This document shows, piece after piece, positions 46,823 to 54,906 of a stretch of DNA of 64,000 bases. How positions within the stretch are numbered: the stretch's first letter is position 1; every line of letters begins with the position of its first letter. The notes under the pieces were generated by a model. That model searched no databases. It was given only the letters and a program-made list of their open reading frames with translations, and was not told the DNA's origin. Source of the DNA: Marinobacter sp. (GTDB lineage Bacteria; Pseudomonadota; Gammaproteobacteria; Pseudomonadales; Oleiphilaceae); assembly GCA_018066865.1 (NCBI GenBank), contig JAGPVT010000184.1, positions 1 through 64,000 on the forward strand. The letters run 5' to 3'. Position numbers and translations under genes: made by a program.

Positions 46823-49115
46823 AAATCCACCGGGGATCGCCGGAAATCTGACGACTCTGGACGGGGACTCAGTCCGTAACTCTGCTTCAAAGATGGATCT
46901 GACCCAGCGTATCGAAGGTCGTCTGGCCTACGCCACTGATCAGCGGCACCTCCCGGGGTTGCTGTATGGTGCCATTCTGCGCAGTGCCTGCGCCCACGCG
47001 CTGATCACCCGGGTAGATATCTCCCAGGCTCTGGGAATGCCCGGTGTGCACGCGGTGATCAAGGCGGACGATGTGCCGGGCCTGAATCGCTTCGGCATCG
47101 TGATCCGGGACCAGCCGGTGTTTTGTGATGAGCGGGTTCGCTACGAAGGGGATGCGATAGCTGCTGTGGCGGCGGACACCCCGGAGCAGGCCAGGGCAGC
47201 GCTGAATGCAATCGAGGTGGATTACCAGCCACTTCCGGTGGTCAGTGATGCTGCGTTAGCCGAGCAGCAGATTGCTCTCCACAATTCCCATGAAAAACAC
47301 GGTGGCAGCAACCTGCTGGCCCGGGAAACACTTGAATGTGGCGACATTGACGATGCGTTTGCCCGCTGTGCCGTGGTCGCTGAACACCAGTATCAGACCC
47401 CGCGCCAGATGCACGCTTTTATGGAAACCGAAGGTGGAGTGGCGATTCCGGACGGCAAGGGTGGTGTGCTTTTCCGGGTCGGCTGTCAGTCCGGCCATCG
47501 GGATGCGGAACAGTTGGCCGATATTCTCGGTATCCCCCACGAACAGGTGACCGTAGAGGCCATGGCCACCGGCGGAGCGTTCGGTGGCAAAGATGAACTC
47601 ACAGTGCAGCCGGCTGCCGGATTGCTCGCTTTGAAAACCGGGCGCCCGGTGATGATCCATCTGGACCGATTCGAGTCTTGCCGAACGGGGATTAAGCGCC
47701 ACCCCGTGTCGGTAAAAATGACCACCGGGTGTGATGCCGCAGGTCGTTTGCTGGCCCACAAAGTAGAGGCGATTCTGGACACCGGCGCCTACGCCAGTTT
47801 GGGGCCAGCCGTGCTGGAAAACTATCTGGACCACGCCACGGCGCCCTTGTACCGGATAGAGGCATATCGTGTGTCCGGTCGCCTGGTTTATACCAATAAT
47901 GGTGTATGTGGTGCTTTCCGGGGCTTTGGCGGGAATCAGGCCACCTTCGCAGTGGAATCGCAGCTGGATGCGCTGGCCCACAGCCTTGGCGTTGAACCCG
48001 CGGCCCTTCGCCGGATCAACCTGCGGTCCCCGGGCGATGCCGGCAGCCGCAATCAGACAGTTCGCTGGACCGCGCCGCCCGCCGATGTGCTGACAGCGGC
48101 CGTAGCCTCCCCTCTTTGGTCCCGCCACGACACGGACACTGGCCGCTGGCTCACCGGCACTGGTATGGCGATGGGTGCCCAAGGCAATGGTTTGGGAGAT
48201 GGCTTGCCTGACAGTGGTGGCGGTCGTATCAGCCTGTCACCGGCAGGCCGTATCTGCGTGGAATTCGGGTTCTCGGACTATGGCCAGAACATTGTCGAGT
48301 CCATCACCCGCTCCGTCTGTAATGGGGTGGGTTGCCGGGAGACCGACGTGGAAGTAGCCCTTGGAAGCTCCCGGGGGCCGGATTCCGGGCCCACCAGCGC
48401 CTCTCGCAGCTCCGTGCTGGTACACAGTGTGCTGGCCAGCATTCTGCCCCGCTGGATAGGTGCTGTGCGTGGGCATGCCGCCCGCTTGAGCGGTCACCCG
48501 GAAGAGGGTTTGGAGTTCGGCCCGGGAGGCATGTTTTTCAATGGTCGTCAGGTGTTGAGCTATCGGGAACTGGCTGAGAGCGCCAGCCCTGACGAAATGG
48601 CAGCCAGCGCCAGTCGGGATTTCCCTGTGGCGCCGGACAGTGGACAACCCGTGGGCCGTTATCTGCAACTGCAGATCGCGACTGTGGCCCGGGTTGCGGT
48701 GGATCGTCTCACCGGTCGGGTTCGGGTGACGGATCTTCACCACGTCACGGCAGCCGGACGTGTGATCTACCCGCCCGGTTATCTGGGGCAGATCGAGGGC
48801 GCCGCTGTGATGGGGCAGGGCATGGCGCTGACCGAAGATATGACAACCCGTGACGGCAGCTACCTGGCGGACAACCTGGACCAGTACCTGATCCCCACCT
48901 TTCACGATGCCCCCCTCCAGCGTGTTGATGTTCTGGACGATACACCAGAGGACGATCCTTTCCCGGTAAGGGGCGTGGGTGAGCTGGGTATTGAAGCAGT
49001 AGCACCGGCTATTACCGCTGCGATTGAGGCGGCGACCGGTGTCAGGGTCCGGCGACTGCCGGTAGATCCCGGAGACTTGCTGGTGGCGATGGCTGCAAAG
49101 GAACAAACCCTATGA
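46812..49115 (+). CDS. molybdenum hydroxylase large subunit, substrate unknown
   Basis: A 767-residue molybdopterin-cytosine/guanine-type large subunit. It has GGAFGGKDEL, GVCGAFRGFGGNQATFAVE and the active-site glutamate in RGVGELGIEAV. It is not a CO dehydrogenase, because the AYxCSFR loop is absent. It differs strongly from XdhB at 33.6 kb and resembles the split XdhABC/XdhD group. It probably hydroxylates an N-heterocycle. The start is GTG, overlapping the FAD subunit by 11 bases. Confidence 0.87.
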   Translation: MTHENPPGIAGNLTTLDGDSVRNSASKMDLTQRIEGRLAYATDQRHLPGLLYGAILRSACAHALITRVDISQALGMPGVHAVIKADDVPGLNRFGIVIRDQPVFCDERVRYEGDAIAAVAADTPEQARAALNAIEVDYQPLPVVSDAALAEQQIALHNSHEKHGGSNLLARETLECGDIDDAFARCAVVAEHQYQTPRQMHAFMETEGGVAIPDGKGGVLFRVGCQSGHRDAEQLADILGIPHEQVTVEAMATGGAFGGKDELTVQPAAGLLALKTGRPVMIHLDRFESCRTGIKRHPVSVKMTTGCDAAGRLLAHKVEAILDTGAYASLGPAVLENYLDHATAPLYRIEAYRVSGRLVYTNNGVCGAFRGFGGNQATFAVESQLDALAHSLGVEPAALRRINLRSPGDAGSRNQTVRWTAPPADVLTAAVASPLWSRHDTDTGRWLTGTGMAMGAQGNGLGDGLPDSGGGRISLSPAGRICVEFGFSDYGQNIVESITRSVCNGVGCRETDVEVALGSSRGPDSGPTSASRSSVLVHSVLASILPRWIGAVRGHAARLSGHPEEGLEFGPGGMFFNGRQVLSYRELAESASPDEMAASASRDFPVAPDSGQPVGRYLQLQIATVARVAVDRLTGRVRVTDLHHVTAAGRVIYPPGYLGQIEGAAVMGQGMALTEDMTTRDGSYLADNLDQYLIPTFHDAPLQRVDVLDDTPEDDPFPVRGVGELGIEAVAPAITAAIEAATGVRVRRLPVDPGDLLVAMAAKEQTL

Positions 49116-49657
49116 GTGATCATTATCAGGTACCCGAAACACCGGCACAGGAAAACATCAGTTTCGAGCTGAATGGAGAAGCGGTTACCCGGTCAGCGCC
49201 GAGTGCCGAGACCTTGCTGGATATCCTGCGCGAATCTGGCCAGATCACCTCAGCCCGGGCCGGGTGCCGTGTAGGTCGATGCGGTGCCTGCCAGGTACTG
49301 CTGGATGGTCGTGCTGTGCCGTCTTGTCTGGTGATGGCCTGGCAGCTGCCAGGCCATCATGTGGAAACCGTGGAGGGGTTGAACAAAGATCCCGATTTTC
49401 TCTCTGTACGCGACGCACTGGCAAGTGAGAGTGCCTTGCAGTGTGGCTACTGCACACCGGGTTTTGCGGTCTCTCTGGTTGCGGGCATCAGGCAGCGCCG
49501 ACAGGGAAGTACGGTGGATCTGACGGAATCTGTGGCTGGCAATCTCTGTCGTTGTACCGGTTATGGCGGCCTGCGGCGTGCCATTGATCAACTTTCTGCC
49601 CCTGGCTGTCCGGATGAAGCGGATGGCCAGGGCGCGTCACTATCGGAAAATCAATGA
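49112..49657 (+). CDS. molybdenum hydroxylase 2Fe-2S subunit (CoxS type)
   Basis: A 181-residue protein with the plant-type cluster motif CRVGRCGACQVLLDG and the second cluster motifs CGYCTPGF and CRCTGYGG. The ATG overlaps the large-subunit stop by 4 bases. It completes an FAD-Mo-FeS heterotrimer encoded in the order M-L-S. Confidence 0.92.
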   Translation: MSDHYQVPETPAQENISFELNGEAVTRSAPSAETLLDILRESGQITSARAGCRVGRCGACQVLLDGRAVPSCLVMAWQLPGHHVETVEGLNKDPDFLSVRDALASESALQCGYCTPGFAVSLVAGIRQRRQGSTVDLTESVAGNLCRCTGYGGLRRAIDQLSAPGCPDEADGQGASLSENQ

Positions 49658-50534
49658 TGACTACGACCTTTGCCAGTAAACGCCAGCTCCTGTTGTGCGC
49701 GGACGCCGTGCTGCCCATGACTGCTGGTAATCCCATAGTCCAGGACGGTGCAGTGCTGGTGATGGGTGAAACCATTGAAGCCGTTGGCCCCCGTTCGACG
49801 TTGCTGGAACGTGCCCCGGATGCCGAGGTCCGGGATTACGGTCGCGCGGTGCTGATGCCGGGGCTGGTGGCCGGGTCAACGTATGGGTGGGTCTGGAACA
49901 CCAATACTATGCTACAGAAGCTGCGTGCCGTCGGGCGGTGGATCTGTGCGATCACTACAGCACCGGATTTCATACCCACTCGAACGAAAGCCAGAGCGAA
50001 ATCCCCGAGGCCATGCGCCGGCATGGTATGAGCCCTGTCCGGGCTCTGGAGAAGCTGGGTCTGCTGTCGCCAGAACGGGTATTGCTGGCCCATTGTGTCT
50101 GGCTTGATGATGACGAACTGCAGTTGCTGGCAGCCAACAACATCGGCGTTGCTCACAATCCCTCAAGCAACATGAAGCTGGCCAGCGGTCCGGCGCCTGT
50201 GGAAGCCATGATCGCCGCCGGTATCGCAGTGGGTATTGGCACAGATGGTGAAAAGGAAAACAACAATCTGGACATGTTCGAGGAAATGAAAATCGCCTCG
50301 CTGCTGGCCAAGTTGCGGGCCATGGATGCTGCCGCCTGGAAATCCTGGGATGTCCTGCGGGCGGCTACCATCGATGGTGCCAAGGCATTGGGCATGGATC
50401 GTGATATTGGTTCTCTGGAGCCAGGCAAACAAGCTGATGTGATAGCCGTACGCGCCGCGACCGGTGGCTTGCCTCGAACAGGAAGGGAGTGGCGACGCCG
50501 GTCTAAGCTCTTGCAGAGTAGGCAGGGCGTTTAA
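49654..50534 (+). pseudogene. broken ATZ/TRZ-type amidohydrolase
   Basis: The N-terminal part (49654 to about 49870) ends at AVLMPGLV, just where the metal-binding H-x-H should follow. The sequence then shifts frame and continues from about 49876 as VWVGLEHQYYATEAA, with HTHSNES, LLAHCVWLDDDEL, GVAHNPSSNMKLASG and GIGTDGEKENNNLDMFEEMK. About 110 residues, including the first metal ligands, are missing. The C-terminus also stops early after KQADVIAVRAATGG, without the last strand. Its ATG overlaps the 2Fe-2S gene, so it was once the coupled partner of the molybdenum hydroxylase. Confidence 0.88.
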
Positions 50535-50541
50535 ACGCCCT
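50524..50541. terminator. perfect palindrome between convergent genes
   Basis: AGGGCGTTTAAACGCCCT is an 18-base perfect palindrome that contains the stop codon of the broken amidohydrolase. It lies between converging units and could act as a weak bidirectional terminator. There is no long U-run. Confidence 0.4.
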
Positions 50542-50572
50542 CCCGGTTTATTCCTTTCAGTAACGGGTTTTC

Positions 50573-51463
50573 TCAGACCGAAAGCAGGACAAAGTCATCC
50601 TTGGTAACCAGACATTCCGGGCACACCCAATCATCCGGGATGTCATCAAATGGCGTTCCTGGCGGAATGCCTGAGTCCGGGTCACCTACCGTCTCGTCGT
50701 AGATCCAGCCGCACACCTGACACACCCATTGGGGAGCTGCGCCTTCACTGGCTTGAGCAGGCGGCTGTTCGGCGGAATCGTTGGCCGCTTGTTCGCGGAT
50801 TGCGCCAAGGCGGCGTTCGAATGCCAGCCGGCCCTTCTGTTCCAGCTCAAATGCCCGCAAGACCCTCGCCTCAACGCGCGCCTGCCGGTCCTGGGTGGTG
50901 GCGTAGCGGTGTACGGTCATACGCCCCAGAGAAACATGGAACTTCTCATCAGGAATGATCTTCTGAAGCATCGCACGGGTGCTTTCGGGAATTCGCGGCA
51001 GAAGTCCCTCGAAGGCGTCCATGGCGCCCAGTTCTCCGGTGATGTTGTGGGCCGCTACCCGTTCCAGGGTATCGTCGCCGCTGGCGTAAAATTCGCTGAC
51101 CCACTCAACCCATTCGGGCTCCGGTGACCAGCCCTCCATGGATGCCCCCAGAGACTGCAGGTGGGACAGGATCAGCTTGTAGTGTTTGCCTTCGTCGGCG
51201 ACCTGCTGGCACAGTCCAATAAATACCTCTGGTTCTGGTGTGTCCCGCAGCCACGAACCAATAAATCCAGCGGCTTCCTGCTCATACCAGCACTGGAATT
51301 TAAGCCATTCAAGCAGTTCAGCCCGATCCAGTGGCTGGTAGCCGCCAAAACTCTTTTCCGGCTCGGAGAGAGCATCCCGGCGCTGTTCAAGGCTTCGAAC
51401 CAGATCATCATAGAAAACTTTCGGGTCGACAGCGGGTTTCTGCATGGCGGTAGCGCTACTCAT
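50573..51463 (-). CDS. ferritin-like diiron protein fused to a rubredoxin
   Basis: A 296-residue protein. Residues about 45-225 form a helical ferritin-like domain with candidate iron ligands E61/E63 (WYEQEA), E91 and H94 (DEGKHY), E144 (TGELGA), E173 and H176 (DEKFH). Residues 245-296 are a full-length rubredoxin (C248, C251, C281, C284; [20 protein letters not shown]) of the AlkG kind, not the short rubrerythrin finger. The two parts are joined by an Ala/Pro/Gln linker. It could be a peroxidase or an oxygenase with its own electron donor. It is coupled to the metallohydrolase gene upstream by a 4-base overlap. Confidence 0.82.
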   Translation of the reverse strand: MSSATAMQKPAVDPKVFYDDLVRSLEQRRDALSEPEKSFGGYQPLDRAELLEWLKFQCWYEQEAAGFIGSWLRDTPEPEVFIGLCQQVADEGKHYKLILSHLQSLGASMEGWSPEPEWVEWVSEFYASGDDTLERVAAHNITGELGAMDAFEGLLPRIPESTRAMLQKIIPDEKFHVSLGRMTVHRYATTQDRQARVEARVLRAFELEQKGRLAFERRLGAIREQAANDSAEQPPAQASEGAAPQWVCQVCGWIYDETVGDPDSGIPPGTPFDDIPDDWVCPECLVTKDDFVLLSV

Positions 51464-52662
51464 ACAGCCTCCTTCAGTTCTGCGGTCTGCTTCTGGTCGT
51501 GAATAGCGTCATACCACTTGCCGTTACGCAGGCATCCCACCGCCCGCAGCCGACGCTGCGCAACAAGTTCCTCATTGCCGTCAGACAGGGTGCAGGGACC
51601 TTCTTCGATATCCAGCACGCTGACTTCAGCCGGCCGCCCGATACTCAGCGAGCCATAGGTGTCCTGCTTGTTGATGGCGCGGGCCGGGTTAATGGTGGTC
51701 ATGGCAATGACCTGATCCAGCGGTACGTCGAGAGCCCAGATTTTGGACATGGTGGTTGACAGCGAGTATACCGGCCCGTCCACGTTGAACACGTTCAGGT
51801 CGGTAGAAATAGTGGTCGGCAGGTAACCCCGTTCGATCAGCCTCCGTGCGGTACGGAAGTGGAAGTCCCCGGCGGAATGACCGATATCCATGAGCACGCC
51901 CCGCTCGTAGGCATCTTTGTAGGCTTTGGTCGGCTCACCGTTCTGGTCGAGCTGCCCACCGCCGCCGCGACAGGCATGGGTTATCATGTCGCCCTTGCGA
52001 AGCTTGTAAAGCAGCTTTTCCGTGTCCAGTACCGGCGTATGTGGGAACGCGCCGAGGTGGATCATGACGGGCAGGTCGGGGGCAATCTGATGGGCAGCTT
52101 CCAGAAATGGCGAACGGTCCGGGTCGTCGGTAATGGTCGCCCGCACCTTGAACCCGACGATAACATCGCGGTTGTCATCCACCACTTTTTTGGCAGACTC
52201 AACATCGATATTGCGCTCATCATCGGCAATGCGCAGGTAGTGGCAGACGAATGTTTTGTTGGCCAGGTAGATCTGCGAAGGGTCGAGAAGAGCGAAGATT
52301 TTGGTTTTGGTATCCGGGTGGTCAATGATGCCCTTGCGGGCGAGCCCGAAAATGGTGCTGCTGGTGGTTCCTGCGTCGACCATGATCGGCACCCCTGAAT
52401 CGACCCCCATGAGATCCGTTGGCAGGCAGAAGTCGCCCAGCCCGGTGTAGCAGTGGGTATGGATATCGATCAGGCCGGGCGTCACAACCTTGTTGGTCAT
52501 GTCCAGAACCCGGGCGTCAGGGTATTGTTGGCCGGCATCCGGTCCAACGGCAATAATGGTGTCACCCTTGGTGACGACGTCGGCAATGCCGTCGAACCCG
52601 TTGGCGGGATCGATAACCCGGCCGCCTTTCAATACCTGCACATCGTTTTGCGCGGAAGGCAT
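51460..52662 (-). CDS. amidohydrolase/deacetylase-family metallohydrolase
   Basis: A 400-residue dihydroorotase-like enzyme of the COG3964 (EF_0837-type) group. Metal-binding DIHTHCYTG, a likely carboxylated lysine in VIVGFKVRA, and [22 protein letters not shown] and [14 protein letters not shown] give the other ligands. Known relatives hydrolyse N-acyl or cyclic amide bonds; the substrate here is unknown. It is the first gene of a two-gene operon with the diiron-rubredoxin fusion, behind a sigma-54-like promoter at 52788. Confidence 0.82.
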   Translation of the reverse strand: MPSAQNDVQVLKGGRVIDPANGFDGIADVVTKGDTIIAVGPDAGQQYPDARVLDMTNKVVTPGLIDIHTHCYTGLGDFCLPTDLMGVDSGVPIMVDAGTTSSTIFGLARKGIIDHPDTKTKIFALLDPSQIYLANKTFVCHYLRIADDERNIDVESAKKVVDDNRDVIVGFKVRATITDDPDRSPFLEAAHQIAPDLPVMIHLGAFPHTPVLDTEKLLYKLRKGDMITHACRGGGGQLDQNGEPTKAYKDAYERGVLMDIGHSAGDFHFRTARRLIERGYLPTTISTDLNVFNVDGPVYSLSTTMSKIWALDVPLDQVIAMTTINPARAINKQDTYGSLSIGRPAEVSVLDIEEGPCTLSDGNEELVAQRRLRAVGCLRNGKWYDAIHDQKQTAELKEAV

Positions 52663-52787
52663 AGCATTCCTCCAGAATCTCTCGAGAACCGTACGCCAGA
52701 GAGGCGTTATGACAGAGGAATGTCATCTTGACTCAGGAGTCTGATCCAGGAGGTTCTCTCGGCCCGGAAATTCCCTGAGAAAGGCCA

Positions 52788-52803
52788 AGCAGGATACATG
52801 CCA
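52788..52803 (-). promoter_or_regulatory. sigma-54-type promoter of the deacetylase/diiron operon
   Basis: On the minus strand: TGGCAT-GTATC-CTGCT, with GG and GC spaced by 10 and one mismatch per half. It is about 125 bases before the start codon. Confidence 0.5.
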
Positions 52804-52848
52804 GCGATTCCGGAGGCGCCGTTAGTGACCGGGACATCAGGCAATTAA

Positions 52849-52862
52849 TGATCAGATGGTCA
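52849..52862. promoter_or_regulatory. RutR-like palindrome, distal site
   Basis: TGATCA-GA-TGGTCA is one base from TGACCA-N2-TGGTCA. It lies 46 bases upstream of the leftward -24 element and 131 bases from the partner site at 52993. Confidence 0.6.
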
Positions 52863-52967
52863 ATAAAGCCGGCTGTTTATGGTGCAAATTGAAGCGAAAT
52901 GAGCGCTTGCGGTGCGTTTGGAAGCCAGATTCAGGGTGCTCACTGGCAACGGGTGAGGTCTGAGGCG

Positions 52968-52983
52968 TGGCATAGCGATTGCT
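52968..52983 (+). promoter_or_regulatory. sigma-54-type promoter of the ATZ/TRZ deaminase gene
   Basis: TGGCAT-AGCGA-TTGCT has a single mismatch to TGGCAC-N5-TTGCW and the correct GG-N10-GC spacing. The transcription start would be near 52993, inside the palindrome. Confidence 0.65.
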
Positions 52984-52992
52984 TTTAAAAAC

Positions 52993-53006
52993 TGATCAAG
53001 TGGTCA
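52993..53006. promoter_or_regulatory. RutR-like palindrome, proximal site
   Basis: TGATCA-AG-TGGTCA, flanked by AAC and GAT, lies at the predicted transcription start 20 bases before the deaminase ATG. This is a repressor position. Confidence 0.65.
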
Positions 53007-53025
53007 GATAGTATCAGGAGTCAGT

Positions 53026-54372
53026 ATGTCCAGTTTTGCAATCCGCCATGCCGCGATATTCACCGTTGATCCTCGCGATCGGGTGGTTCCGGCTGGCACC
53101 CTGGTGGTGCAGGACGGCATCATTACCCAGATAGGAGATGACCGGGAGGTAAACATCCCGGAAGGCTGTGAGGTGATTGATGCCCGGGGGCACGCCTTAT
53201 TGCCGGGTCTGATCGACTGCCACTCCCATTCCAGCCTGATGCGGGGTGTCACGGAAAACATGCCGCTGATGGAGTGGCTGCCCTGGTACCAACTGGAACA
53301 CCGGGCCATGACAGAAGAGTTCGCCTACCATTCTGCCCGCCTGTGTTATCTGGAAGCCCTGCAGTCCGGCACTACCTGTGTTATGGATATGTTCCGCTTC
53401 ATGGATCGCTGCGCTGATGCGGCTGCCGAGCTGGGCCTGAGGGTTCAGCTGGCACCTTATGTGGCAGACAAGCCTGGTAAGGATTTTTTCTCTACCCGGG
53501 AAGAAAACCGCCGGCTGATTCACAGCCATCATGAAACCCGGAACGGTCGCATCCGTGTATGGATGGGGCTGGAGCATCTGTTTTACTGCACTGGAGACGC
53601 CTATCGCGAAGCTGCGCAGCTGAGTCGGGAGTATGGTGTGGGTATTCACACCCATTGCAGCGAACAGAAAGAGGAAGAGCAGGCGGTTACCGCTGAGCTG
53701 GGGCGCCGGTCACTGGCTATGCTGGATCATTACGGAATTCTTGGTGAACGGACTCTGTTGGCCCACTGTGTCTGGCTGAACGATGACGAAATCGCCCGGG
53801 TGGCTGACACCGGCACCAGCATTGCCCACTGCCCGGTGAGCAACGCCAAACTGGCCAGTGGTGTGGCGCGAGTACCGGAAATGCTTGCGGCCGGTGTGAC
53901 AGTGGGGCTGGGCACCGATGGCCCTGTCTGTAATAACAGCCTGAATATGTTTGAGGAGATGAAGTTTGCCTCCCTCATTCAGAAGGCTGCTCGCCTGGAC
54001 GCCACCACTATGCCCGCCGACCAGATTCTGCGCATGGCTACCATAAACGGCGCAAGAGCCCTGGGGCTGGATGGTGAGATCGGTTCCCTGGAGGTGGGCA
54101 AAAAGGCGGATCTGCTGTTGCTGAATCTTTCCAGGGCCAATATGACACCTGTCAGCGTGAATGAAGAGGGCGGCAACCTGCTGTGGAACCTGGTGTTTTC
54201 TGCCGGTAGTACGAATGTGGCCGGCGTCTGGGTGGATGGCGTTCGCCTGATCGATAACGGTGAGGCCGTGCAGGTTAGCCAGCGTTCAGTTATTGCTGCC
54301 GCCCAGTTTCAGGGGCTGGCCCTGCAGGAGGCATGCCGGACGCTTTCCCATACACGAACCACCATGGTTTGA
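53026..54372 (+). CDS. ATZ/TRZ-family amidohydrolase (aminoheterocycle deaminase)
   Basis: A 448-residue metal hydrolase of the SAH/MTA deaminase-TrzN-AtzA group, starting at ATG 53026 with AGGAG upstream. Metal and catalytic motifs are intact: DCHSHSSLMRG, GIHTHCSEQKEEE, LLAHCVWLNDDE and GLGTDGPVCNNSLNMFEEMK. It is the intact relative of the broken gene at 49.7 kb. It probably hydrolyses an amino or similar group from a purine, pyrimidine or triazine-like ring. The exact substrate cannot be read from sequence. It is a single-gene unit. Confidence 0.85.
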   Translation: MSSFAIRHAAIFTVDPRDRVVPAGTLVVQDGIITQIGDDREVNIPEGCEVIDARGHALLPGLIDCHSHSSLMRGVTENMPLMEWLPWYQLEHRAMTEEFAYHSARLCYLEALQSGTTCVMDMFRFMDRCADAAAELGLRVQLAPYVADKPGKDFFSTREENRRLIHSHHETRNGRIRVWMGLEHLFYCTGDAYREAAQLSREYGVGIHTHCSEQKEEEQAVTAELGRRSLAMLDHYGILGERTLLAHCVWLNDDEIARVADTGTSIAHCPVSNAKLASGVARVPEMLAAGVTVGLGTDGPVCNNSLNMFEEMKFASLIQKAARLDATTMPADQILRMATINGARALGLDGEIGSLEVGKKADLLLLNLSRANMTPVSVNEEGGNLLWNLVFSAGSTNVAGVWVDGVRLIDNGEAVQVSQRSVIAAAQFQGLALQEACRTLSHTRTTMV

Positions 54373-54510
54373 TGCCTCCCCTATGATTTTGGAGCCGCTC
54401 TAGCCTCGACATTGGGCTGAACGAAGATTTTTGCGCACAGCGCCTGATCCTGTCGGTTTTTGTTTTGCTCAGTTCCGTGATGCTGCATTGTCGATCACCT
54501 GAGTAAATAG

Positions 54511-54906
54511 TTATGAGGAGGGTGTCTGCATCACACTGACGTGGGCAGCCACCACCTTCCAGCCTTCAGCGAATCGGACCCAGGTCTGCATCTGGCGACC
54601 GAAGTTGTCTGTTTCGCCATCCCGGAACTGAGTGCTGACGGTGGCGAAGGTGTCACCAAAGGTAGTTACCACCGTGCCATGAAGGGTCCGTCCCGGCCCT
54701 ACTGGCTGACATTGCCGCCGATAGGCTTCTATAGCGTCAGCGCCGTAGAGATTTTCGGCAACGCCAAAGCGGACCGTGAATTCAGAACTCCAGAAATAGC
54801 CGTCAAGTACGTCCAGCTCGTTATCGAGCAGAGCCTTTTCATAGGTCTCGAAGGCATAGGTGACGCTGGCTACTGCGTCGGGTGCATTGACGATCAGATC
54901 AGTCAT
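54511..54906 (-). CDS. AtzH-like (DUF3225, NTF2-fold) protein
   Basis: A 131-residue protein with an NTF2-like fold, resembling the DUF3225/AtzH proteins found with AtzF. I start at ATG 54906 ([15 protein letters not shown]), with GGAG 8 bases upstream and an 8-base overlap with the AtzF gene. Segments such as EFTVRFGVAENLYGADAIEAY and WKVVAAHVSVM match the family. Its role in the allophanate pathway is unsettled. It is the last gene of the leftward operon. Confidence 0.78.
   Translation of the reverse strand: MTDLIVNAPDAVASVTYAFETYEKALLDNELDVLDGYFWSSEFTVRFGVAENLYGADAIEAYRRQCQPVGPGRTLHGTVVTTFGDTFATVSTQFRDGETDNFGRQMQTWVRFAEGWKVVAAHVSVMQTPSS

Larger units (their letters stand above)
52663..53025. 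other. 363-base divergent regulatory region
   Basis: It separates the deacetylase operon (leftward) from the ATZ/TRZ deaminase (rightward). It contains two sigma-54-like promoters in opposite directions and two good RutR-like palindromes. There is no coding content. Confidence 0.7.

Noticed and set aside
45998-49657. Carbon monoxide dehydrogenase (CoxMLS)
   Set aside because: The large subunit lacks the AYxCSFR active-site loop of true CO dehydrogenases and has a xanthine-dehydrogenase-like GVCGAFRGFGG segment instead.
50573-51463. Classical rubrerythrin
   Set aside because: The protein is too long, and the C-terminal part is a full-size rubredoxin with the [11 protein letters not shown] loop rather than the short rubrerythrin finger.
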